Of a stretch of DNA of 28,193 nt, positions 15,499 to 21,733 are shown piece by piece (position 1 is the stretch's first letter; each line of letters opens with the position of its first letter). This DNA comes from Candidatus Gastranaerophilales bacterium (lineage in GTDB: Bacteria; Cyanobacteriota; Vampirovibrionia; Gastranaerophilales; Gastranaerophilaceae). The DNA is taken from NCBI GenBank assembly GCA_021205645.1, contig JAJPXE010000020.1, forward strand, positions 1-28,193, in the 5' to 3' direction. Below the pieces are notes generated by a model, which was given only the letters and a program-made list of their open reading frames with translations, did no database searches and had not been told where the DNA came from. The translations under genes were made by a program, and so were the position numbers.

Positions 15499-15640
15499 AT
15501 TAAATAAACACGAGGATATTAAGAGAGAGTATAAAAAGAAATTTTTCTTTCCGGTCTTATCCCACTCGACCGATCTTGCATCCTCGATTTCAACTATTAA
15601 ATTTTAATTCCCGTACTTATATAAAGCTTTTTTTTTCTGC
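15499..15640 (-). ncRNA. Candidate small structured RNA
   Basis: Between two minus-strand terminators. CGAGGAT (15511-15517) pairs with ATCCTCG (15580-15586), enclosing two hairpins: CGGTC/GACCG (15552-15556 and 15568-15572) and an A/T-rich AAAGAA/TTCTTT (15535-15540 and 15545-15550). This resembles a three-way junction ending in the terminator at 15466-15498. A weak promoter (TTGCAG 15642-15637, TATAAG 15621-15616, 15-bp spacer) lies upstream. I could not match tmRNA, 6S, SRP RNA, RNase P RNA or any riboswitch I know. The 5' end is approximate. Confidence 0.35.
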
Positions 15641-15655
15641 AAAATTGCTTTTATT

Positions 15656-15720
15656 ATCAAAAACTGTTACAGTCTGAAATACAGTATATATAAAATATAT
15701 ACTGTATAAATAACAGTTTA
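15656..15720 (-). terminator. Large nested-palindrome terminator of the OmpA-like gene
   Basis: AAACTGTTA (15661-15669) pairs with TAACAGTTT (15711-15719). Inside it, TACAGTATATA (15680-15690) pairs with TATATACTGTA (15696-15706). On the minus strand five T follow. The stop codon (15720-15718) overlaps the outer arm. Confidence 0.75.
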
Positions 15721-16143
15721 ATCAGCAGTGAGGGTTAATTCTATTCTGTTCGGTTCTTTATCAGGCTTTGATGCAGTGCCGTAACCGATATATGTTATTT
15801 TCTCCGGCGGTACATCGCAGCAGATTATCAGGTATTTTACAACCTTGTATACATAAATATTCGCAAGTTCCCAACAGGCACGGTATTTTAACTTTCTGTT
15901 CGCGGAACATTCTACAAAGATTTTTTTGCCGCTCATTTTGTCTTTCAAATTATCCAATCTTTCTTTTCCGCCGCTGTTCAGATATTCTTCCGTGAATAAA
16001 TCGTCAATAGGGATTTTGATTACTTCTTCATACATAGTTTTGTCAATTGAAATACTTTGTGAAAACTCACGGCTCTCAGAGTCATACGAGTTCATAAAAA
16101 AAGAAATAGATAAAATAAGTATAAAAAAAATAAATTTTCTCAT
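15718..16143 (-). CDS. OmpA-like domain protein, divergent and short
   Basis: 141 residues. A signal peptide (MRKFIFFILILSISFF) sends it through the inner membrane. The rest is a reduced OmpA-C-like fold: KIFVECSANR (the position of the usual GHTD strand), a long helix ANIYVYKVVKYLI, then VPPEKITYIGYGTASKP and NRIELTL, which match the 'GVxxxRIxxxGYGESxP...NRRVEI' pattern. The classic peptidoglycan-binding Asp and Arg are not all obvious, so binding is uncertain. There is no lipobox, so it is not a standard Pal lipoprotein. It is the last gene of the TonB-ExbB-ExbD-ExbD run, where Pal sits in Tol systems. No Shine-Dalgarno sequence is seen. Confidence 0.65.
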   Translation of the reverse strand: MRKFIFFILILSISFFMNSYDSESREFSQSISIDKTMYEEVIKIPIDDLFTEEYLNSGGKERLDNLKDKMSGKKIFVECSANRKLKYRACWELANIYVYKVVKYLIICCDVPPEKITYIGYGTASKPDKEPNRIELTLTAD

Positions 16144-16228
16144 TATTAACTAATAATGTAATAATTCGGGATTAAATAGTATTCTCTTATTTACTAATTC
16201 TGCTGTTACAGTTTTTATTTTTTATAAC

Positions 16229-16606
16229 TTACATTCCCTGAACGGAAACGCTGGTGACCCCGATACTTTTTGCAACATCAATAAGCTTTACAACATGACG
16301 GTGTTCTGCATCCGGCTCAGCCATTATTAACAAACCGTCAGGATAGTTCTTCAACTTTGAACTCATGACACTTTCAAGTTCTTCTTCAGATACCGCCTGA
16401 CCGTCTATTGAATAACTTCCATCAGTCGATACCACAAAATTCATTGTCTTAAACTCTTGCTTACTCTGTTCTTTTACCGCCTGCGGCACAACAAGCTTTA
16501 ACCCCTGCTGATCCATCATTGGTGCAATTACCATCATAATTATCAGAAGAACTAAAAATATATCCGTTAACGGTGTAATATTTATCTCATTAAAACTATC
16601 TCTCAT
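16229..16606 (-). CDS. exbD: ExbD/TolR-type biopolymer transport protein, second paralogue
   Basis: 125 residues: short cytoplasmic start, one membrane helix (IFLVLLIIMMVIAP), then a small periplasmic domain. D15 in ITPLTDIF is the proton-pathway aspartate of the ExbD/TolR/MotB family. It works with ExbB as a proton-driven motor coupled to a TonB/TolA-like protein. The stop is followed by 85 bp without a gene before the OmpA-like gene. A Shine-Dalgarno sequence (AGGCAGG) precedes ATG. It shares EINITPLTDIFLVLLIIMMV with the ExbD upstream, but the periplasmic parts differ strongly. Confidence 0.93.
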   Translation of the reverse strand: MRDSFNEINITPLTDIFLVLLIIMMVIAPMMDQQGLKLVVPQAVKEQSKQEFKTMNFVVSTDGSYSIDGQAVSEEELESVMSSKLKNYPDGLLIMAEPDAEHRHVVKLIDVAKSIGVTSVSVQGM

Positions 16607-16638
16607 TGATTACCTGCCTTAGTTTGCCTCAGTTTATA

Positions 16639-17100
16639 TTAACTTCCTTCCGCATCAAGTTTCTTGTTTTTATCTTCAAGCATTCTTTGTGTTTTTTTCG
16701 TCAGCGGTTCACCTGCTATAACCAGTTTTTTATACTGTGCCTCCTGAGCAGCATCCATTATATCCATTATAACGGCGGTTTTAGTCTTTTCATCGGCACG
16801 TACAACCACTTCTTGTTTCTGAAGTGACGGCTTAATCTTCTCCAGTTCAAGTGCAAGGTTTTCGGCACTTATCATTTTATCATTCAGGTATATTGAACCG
16901 TTCTGTGTCACACAAACCGTCGCATTACGTTCTTCTATGGATGTTCCGTTATTAATTTCAGGTATGGTAACCTGATTATTTGTTGACTGGAATGTAGGTG
17001 CAACAACCATCATAATAATTAACAGCACCAGAAAAATATCTGTCAACGGTGTTATGTTTATCTCTGTAAATAATGCGTTTTTACCTGATTTTATAGCCAT
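16639..17100 (-). CDS. exbD: ExbD/TolR-type biopolymer transport protein, first paralogue
   Basis: 153 residues: one membrane helix after ITPLTDIF (proton-pathway D21), then a periplasmic domain with VVVRADEKTKTAVIMDIMDA, the usual ExbD fold, and a charged tail (KKTQRMLEDKNKK). It has its own position between ExbB (30 bp upstream) and the second ExbD (32 bp downstream). Two ExbD proteins in one operon are known in some TonB systems and may form a mixed dimer inside the ExbB pentamer. There is no clear Shine-Dalgarno sequence, so it may depend on coupling to ExbB. Confidence 0.93.
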   Translation of the reverse strand: MAIKSGKNALFTEINITPLTDIFLVLLIIMMVVAPTFQSTNNQVTIPEINNGTSIEERNATVCVTQNGSIYLNDKMISAENLALELEKIKPSLQKQEVVVRADEKTKTAVIMDIMDAAQEAQYKKLVIAGEPLTKKTQRMLEDKNKKLDAEGS

Positions 17101-17130
17101 TTTAAAGCTTTCGTCCCCTTTAGAGTTTGT

Positions 17131-17778
17131 TTATAATGCAATACTTGATGATGATTTTGTTGTTGTTTCATCGTCAGAGTCAACAAAACTCAGGAACAAC
17201 AATTTAATCAGCTGAAAATCGTCCTCATATCTTTTAACAGTAGATTGGAATGAGTTATAAGCGATAACCGCAACAATAGCAACTCCCAGACCGAATGCTG
17301 TTGCAATCAGGGCAGAGCCGATGCCCATAGCAACTGCGGCAGATTGGTTTCCCTGAGTTGCTAAATCCTGAAATGTGTATAAAATTCTGACAACCGTACC
17401 GAACAAACCTAAAAATGGTGCTACACCGCCGATTGTACCGAGTATGGTCAGGTGATTTTCAAGTTTTCTTGTTGCAAGACTTGCTGCAATATCAAACGAA
17501 CGTGAAAAGCCCTTTCTTTGTTCGTTAAAAATTCTTACGGCCTCTTCGGTTACTTCACCGATAACGCCGCCGCACTGGATTGCAAGGTTCTGAGCACCGA
17601 CAAGATTATCTTTTGCCAATTCTTTTTGCAATTTCGGAATAAACAGTACAACATCCCGTTTATTCTTATTATAAAACGAAAATCTGTTTATAACGGCTGC
17701 CAATACAAGGATTGAGCAGATTAAGATAGGCAGAAGCACAGGCCAGTCCATTTGAATTGAATGTAGTAATAATTCCAT
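17131..17778 (-). CDS. exbB: ExbB/TolQ-type proton channel protein
   Basis: 215 residues of the MotA/TolQ/ExbB family with three membrane helices: PVLLPILICSILVLAAVI, TILGTIGGVAPFLGLFGTVV and IGSALIATAFGLGVAIVAVI. The conserved GTIGGVAPFLGLFGTVVRI and AMGIGSALIATAFGLG stretches line the channel around ExbD. It uses the proton-motive force to power the TonB-like protein. A Shine-Dalgarno sequence (AGAGGA) is present. The order after TonB (TonB, ExbB, ExbD, ExbD) and small gaps support one operon. Confidence 0.95.
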   Translation of the reverse strand: MELLLHSIQMDWPVLLPILICSILVLAAVINRFSFYNKNKRDVVLFIPKLQKELAKDNLVGAQNLAIQCGGVIGEVTEEAVRIFNEQRKGFSRSFDIAASLATRKLENHLTILGTIGGVAPFLGLFGTVVRILYTFQDLATQGNQSAAVAMGIGSALIATAFGLGVAIVAVIAYNSFQSTVKRYEDDFQLIKLLFLSFVDSDDETTTKSSSSIAL

Positions 17779-17809
17779 AGTTTTATCCTCTTTTCTGTTT
17801 CTTGTTAAT

Positions 17810-19009
17810 TTATCTTACAGAACCGCCAAATACATTGTAATCGAATGTAAATTGGATGTCTATATTAGAGCCTTTGTATTCAGCCGGAAGCGGTCTGAAC
17901 GGTGCGGTAAGTTTAACCGCATTGAGTGCTGCCTGATCGGCAGCCGGTAGTCCCGATGAACGATATACCCGACATGAGAGCAACTGTCCGTTTTTGGCAA
18001 TCTTGAACAGCAGAACAACTTTTCTGCTTTCGTTACCTTTTGGCGGATGCCAGTTAAATTTAATTCGTCTTTGCAATTCTCTCATATAAGGTCCGAAGTC
18101 GGGCTCTTTGATTGCATCTATTCCCGGTCGTCCTCCTCCTCCGCCGGGATTTCCCGCATATCCGCCCGAGCCTGCTGATGAGCCGGAGCCCCTGCTTGAG
18201 CCGGAACCGGTGCCTTTATATGTTGATAAAGACGGTGTTGGTGCATAGCTTTTGCCGCCGGTGCTTCCTGCCGAAGAACCTCCCGAGCGGGCACCTGTCT
18301 TTGCACCGGTTCCCCCGACCGGACCGGTTGAAAGATAGTTTCCTTTTGGTGCACCTGCCGGAACTGGAATTGCAAATGGTGTTGTTTGCTTTGGTGCAAC
18401 CGTTTTTGGTGCGGATACCGGCCTTGACGATGGTGCTGCGCTCGGGCGTGCTGCCGGTCTTGGCGACGGTCTTGTTTGACGCGGCGGCTCCTGCTGCGGT
18501 TTTGGCGTACTTGCCTTTGGCGGAGCAGCTTTTTTGGGAGCTGCTTGCTTTTGAGATTGTTCTTTTATAAGTTGTTTTTGTTGTTTTTGTACCATTTGCT
18601 GCAAGCCGGACGATGATGCGGATTTTTTAGCCGGTTTTACAGCTTTTGCGGGTACGCCCGTTACAGGTTTGGTTTTATCCCTCACACCGCCCGTACGTGA
18701 ATTTATATCTGCCCTGTTTTTTGTATTAGGATTTTTTGGTGGTGCCGGTTTATCCACTATTACAAATTCAATGTCTTTTTTATCCGGAATAATAGGTTTA
18801 TTAAACAAATCAAGGTGTATACCAAGTATCCCGAGTATAATTACAACAAGCCACGCAGCCGCTACTGAACCGGGATGCAACAGCGTTGAAATAGCAACGG
18901 ATTTCTCAAATGAAAGACCTTCACTTTTATTTTTTACGACAGAAGGTATCGTATACCCCTCATTTACCGCCTCTTGCTCTATTTCGTATTTATTTCCTAT
19001 TATGCTCAT
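17810..19009 (-). CDS. TonB/TolA-like energy transducer
   Basis: 399 residues. A cytoplasmic start of ~50 residues and one membrane helix (VAAAWLVVIILGILGI, about residues 50-66) come first. A long periplasmic linker follows: Lys/Gln-rich, then Pro/Ala/Ser-rich, then Gly/Ser-rich. The C-terminal domain (about 305-395) has PYMRELQRRIKFNWHPPKG, VVLLFKIAKNGQLLSCRVYR and AALNAVKLTAPFRPLP, which is the TonB family C-terminal fold. It would carry energy from ExbB/ExbD to an outer-membrane partner. The cytoplasmic extension is longer than in E. coli TonB. The linker may vary in length between strains because of its low complexity. Weak purine-rich Shine-Dalgarno sequence (AGAAAG). TonB or TolA role cannot be settled; no TonB-dependent receptor is near. 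Confidence 0.9.
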   Translation of the reverse strand: MSIIGNKYEIEQEAVNEGYTIPSVVKNKSEGLSFEKSVAISTLLHPGSVAAAWLVVIILGILGIHLDLFNKPIIPDKKDIEFVIVDKPAPPKNPNTKNRADINSRTGGVRDKTKPVTGVPAKAVKPAKKSASSSGLQQMVQKQQKQLIKEQSQKQAAPKKAAPPKASTPKPQQEPPRQTRPSPRPAARPSAAPSSRPVSAPKTVAPKQTTPFAIPVPAGAPKGNYLSTGPVGGTGAKTGARSGGSSAGSTGGKSYAPTPSLSTYKGTGSGSSRGSGSSAGSGGYAGNPGGGGGRPGIDAIKEPDFGPYMRELQRRIKFNWHPPKGNESRKVVLLFKIAKNGQLLSCRVYRSSGLPAADQAALNAVKLTAPFRPLPAEYKGSNIDIQFTFDYNVFGGSVR

Positions 19010-19091
19010 TGTTCTTTCTTTTCTTCGGAAATTTTAATTCAAACAATGTATTAAAATATCCTCCAAATATCTTAAATAATCGGGCTACATA

Positions 19092-19838
19092 TTATTCTGT
19101 ATCGGTAGATGCCGGAGTAGTTGTAACAGGCTGTGTAAGTACGATATCAAAAGCTGCTCCTGACGGAATTTCGACATCATTACCTTTATCTGCGATAGAT
19201 TTAACGACTCCGCCTCCTGCACCGACAGCTGTTCCCAGTGCAGCACCTTTACCGACACTTCCGCCGGCAAGTGCACCGAATACCACACCTGATACCGCTC
19301 CTATGGCAGAACCTGCGACTAAGTCTTTTCCGTAATCTTTAGCAACATCCATTTTTGTTCCGCCGACTAAAGTTCCTGAGCCGTCGTCAGTCTTTATAAC
19401 TGCTGATATCGGAATTTGCAATCCGGCAGGAGTTACTATCTGGTTAAATCTGATACATAATTTGCCGTTCATACTTCCTCTTTTTGCACGTGAAACTTCA
19501 ACTACATTGCCGACTACCGAGCTTCCGGCAGGGGCTATGAGGGATCCGTTATAATAAAAATCCGATGCAAGTGCAATTGAATATACCTGACCTGTGTAAG
19601 CATTTGAAGAGCTTATTGCAGTTGTTGAAATAACTGGTACATTTTCACCCGCAGGAACAGTAACAACACGTCCTTTTAGGGTCTGACCGGATGTTGCACT
19701 CTGCTCTGTGCTGCTGTAGCATTTTTGATCATATACCGGAGTCTGTCCGTTTGAACTGTATGAAAAATTTGATGCTGCCATTGTAACGTTTATCGAAATC
19801 AATGATGATAATAATATCAAGCTAATCTTCTTTTGCAT
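19092..19838 (-). CDS. Secreted VirB10/TrbI-like beta protein with glycine zipper
   Basis: 248 residues. Signal peptide (MQKKISLILLSSLISINVTMAAS), a Ser/Thr-rich start, then repeated 'VPAGE / APAGS / IPSGA' turns. The glycine-zipper helix GSAIGAVSGVVFGALAGGSVG is followed by GKGAALGTAVGAGGGVV. It ends EIPSGAAFDIVLTQPV, like the last strand of TrbI/VirB10-type barrels. It is paralogous to the next gene (19916-20497). A strong Shine-Dalgarno sequence (AAGGGGG) is present. Located 82 bp before the TonB-like gene on the same strand. It is probably an envelope protein; the glycine zipper suggests membrane insertion. Its function is unknown and no conjugation genes are nearby. Confidence 0.7.
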   Translation of the reverse strand: MQKKISLILLSSLISINVTMAASNFSYSSNGQTPVYDQKCYSSTEQSATSGQTLKGRVVTVPAGENVPVISTTAISSSNAYTGQVYSIALASDFYYNGSLIAPAGSSVVGNVVEVSRAKRGSMNGKLCIRFNQIVTPAGLQIPISAVIKTDDGSGTLVGGTKMDVAKDYGKDLVAGSAIGAVSGVVFGALAGGSVGKGAALGTAVGAGGGVVKSIADKGNDVEIPSGAAFDIVLTQPVTTTPASTDTE

Positions 19839-19915
19839 TTTATCCCCCTTCTATTTTTATAATAGTAGTCTAATACACTTTTCCTAATAATATTTTATTA
19901 TTAAACTGAATAATG

Positions 19916-20497
19916 TCAATCTGTTAAGGTATGTGTAATATAAGCAGGTTCCGTAAGTACAATAAGCAGGTTAGCGCCGGCAGCTACTGTAACGTGTTCT
20001 CCCATTTTTCTGGTTTCTCCCGGAACGTATTGCAATACACCTACAAAGTGGCGGGCTATTTTTTCCTGATAGTGCGGAACTTTGTCATATACTTCAGGGT
20101 CGGTCATTTCTCCGCCTATAATATTCCCGTTTTTAGTATGGATATAACCCCGTATCGGAATTGTAAATCCGTCAACAAACACCATTTTTGTTATTCTGAC
20201 CACCATTGAGCCGTGAGTTCCTATTACCGGTTCGTTTTTCTTCTCTATAAATCCGTAAAATACCGTACCTTTCGGAATTATCTTCGTTTCAAATTCAAAA
20301 ACATCGTTTATACATACAAATTTAAGCTCATTGGTATTATCGCTGTATGCTGTCGAAAAATCTTGAAGGGCTAATACCTGTATAAAGCTTCCTTTAGGAA
20401 CTTCTATCCCATCATAATCACGCATCAGGGCTGTGTCTGCATAAACACGGCTTAGTGCCAGTATAAATATTGTTAATATTATCAGGAGTTTTCTCAT
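19916..20497 (-). CDS. Secreted VirB10/TrbI-like beta protein, short paralogue
   Basis: 193 residues from MRKLLIILTIFILALSRVYA, a clear signal peptide. I prefer this start to an in-frame ATG at 20593, which would bury the signal peptide and overlap the divergent permease gene. The core parallels the neighbour 19092-19838: VPKGSFIQVLAL, IPKGTVFYGFIE, MVVRITKMVFVDGFTIPIRG, HTKNGNIIGGEM, and the end VAAGANLLIVLTEPA. The glycine zipper is missing. There is no Shine-Dalgarno sequence. TATAAT (minus strand, 20509-20504) ends 7 nt before ATG, so the message is probably leaderless. Function unknown; likely periplasmic or outer-membrane associated. Confidence 0.7.
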   Translation of the reverse strand: MRKLLIILTIFILALSRVYADTALMRDYDGIEVPKGSFIQVLALQDFSTAYSDNTNELKFVCINDVFEFETKIIPKGTVFYGFIEKKNEPVIGTHGSMVVRITKMVFVDGFTIPIRGYIHTKNGNIIGGEMTDPEVYDKVPHYQEKIARHFVGVLQYVPGETRKMGEHVTVAAGANLLIVLTEPAYITHTLTD

Positions 20498-20569
20498 ACC
20501 ATTATTATATATAATATTTTTTATTTTTATATCAAGCATACAGATTAAAATTGTGATAAAATCAAAACT

Positions 20570-21388
20570 ATGTTCAAAAAAGTGTTTATGCATACAATAC
20601 TGATATTAGCCGCCGTGAGTATGCTTGCTCCGTTTGCTGTCATGCTGATAATTTCTCTGTCATCTGAAAACAGTATATCATACAGTGATTTGGACGGATT
20701 TATAAAACATTTGACATTAAATAATTACAGAAATGTATGCGATACCATTCCCGTATTTCGTTATTTTTGCAACAGCCTTATTGTATCTGTCTTTACAACC
20801 GTCGGGCAAATAGCGGTTTCAACTGTTGCCGGATATGCGTTTGCAAGAATAAATTTTAAATACGGAAATGTGTTATTTTTTATAATTCTGGTGACGATGT
20901 TCATCCCGCCGCAGGTGAATATAATCCCGTTATTTTTCTTAATGCGTAAGTTTCATCTGGCGGACAGTTATCCTGCATTAATACTTCCGGGGATATTCGG
21001 CGGTTTCGGGGTGTTTTTAATGCGTCAGCATTTTCTTTCGTTTCCCAAAGAGCTTGAGGATGCTTCTATTATTGACGGTTGCAGCAGGTTTCAAATGTTT
21101 ATTAAGATTGTTTGTCCGCTTGCTCTTCCTGCTATGGCAGCACTTGGGATATTCACGTTTATTACAAGCTGGAATGCTTTTATCTGGCCGTTGATTATAA
21201 CAAATTCGGAGTCAATGCGGACATTGCCGCTCGGGCTTGCAATATTTAAGGGCAGTTATCGTGAAATTATTGAGTGGGGTGATTTGCTTGCATGCTCGAT
21301 TATATGTACTGTTCCTGCTGTTTTAATATTCCTTGCCGGAAAGAATTTTATCATAAATGATTTGATGAAAGGCGGAGTGAAAGAGTAA
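20570..21388 (+). CDS. Sugar ABC transporter permease, MalG/UgpE type
   Basis: 272 residues with six membrane helices. The EAA loop that contacts the ATPase is FPKELEDASIIDGCSRFQMF (about residues 159-178), followed by IVCPLALPAMAALGIF. NSLIVSVFTTVGQIAVSTVAG and SWNAFIWPLIIT are typical of MalG-like permeases for sugars or glycerol-3-phosphate. It pairs with a MalF-like permease, most likely the one at 26125-27006. No ATPase or binding protein is in the window. There is no Shine-Dalgarno sequence. TGTGATAAA (20552-20560) ends 9 nt before ATG, so transcription may begin 2-3 nt before the start codon. Confidence 0.93.
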   Translation: MFKKVFMHTILILAAVSMLAPFAVMLIISLSSENSISYSDLDGFIKHLTLNNYRNVCDTIPVFRYFCNSLIVSVFTTVGQIAVSTVAGYAFARINFKYGNVLFFIILVTMFIPPQVNIIPLFFLMRKFHLADSYPALILPGIFGGFGVFLMRQHFLSFPKELEDASIIDGCSRFQMFIKIVCPLALPAMAALGIFTFITSWNAFIWPLIITNSESMRTLPLGLAIFKGSYREIIEWGDLLACSIICTVPAVLIFLAGKNFIINDLMKGGVKE

Positions 21389-21414
21389 CGGTTGGAATTT
21401 TCTACTATAAACAT

Positions 21415-21615
21415 CTACACCGGAATTAAAAACATTATCGCAAATAATATACTGAAAAATATTGTCCCTAATATCGCAAATGTCATAAATGTTATATGTA
21501 GTACACTCTTTTCAAAATGCCGTATGTATAAATAAATGCCGTAAAAGTATGACAAATATCTCATTATTCCCATAAATATCGTGAAATTTATTAAATAGAT
21601 TAGTTTTATGTACAT
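21415..21615 (-). CDS. Small two-helix membrane protein, 66 aa
   Basis: Not a family I recognise. Two hydrophobic segments: LIYLINFTIFMGIMRYLSYF and FAILGTIFFSILFAIMFLIPV, with a short polar loop (YIRHFEKSVLH). A good Shine-Dalgarno sequence (GGGAGA) lies 6 nt before ATG. Convergent with the MalG-like permease (26 bp apart) and divergent from the AsmA-like gene. Because AT-rich DNA easily gives hydrophobic frames, I keep the confidence moderate. Confidence 0.5.
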   Translation of the reverse strand: MYIKLIYLINFTIFMGIMRYLSYFYGIYLYIRHFEKSVLHITFMTFAILGTIFFSILFAIMFLIPV

Positions 21616-21711
21616 TATCTTCTCCCGTTATCAAAAATTATAAATTCTGCTTAATACTTTGCTATTACTCTAACGGTTAATCCGAATAAACTATTTTTAT
21701 TTCCATAGTTG

Positions 21712-21720
21712 TGATATAAT
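21712..21720 (+). promoter_or_regulatory. Extended -10 promoter of the AsmA-like gene
   Basis: TGA then consensus TATAAT (21715-21720); no clear -35. The ATG at 21734 is only 13 nt further, so the leader would be ~7 nt and would hold only part of the AAGGGG at 21725-21730. Confidence 0.55.
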
Positions 21721-21733
21721 TTCTAAGGGGCTG

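Noticed and set aside
20498..20593. Upstream start adding 32 residues to the 193-aa secreted protein
   Set aside because: It would mask a clear signal peptide and overlap the divergent permease start.
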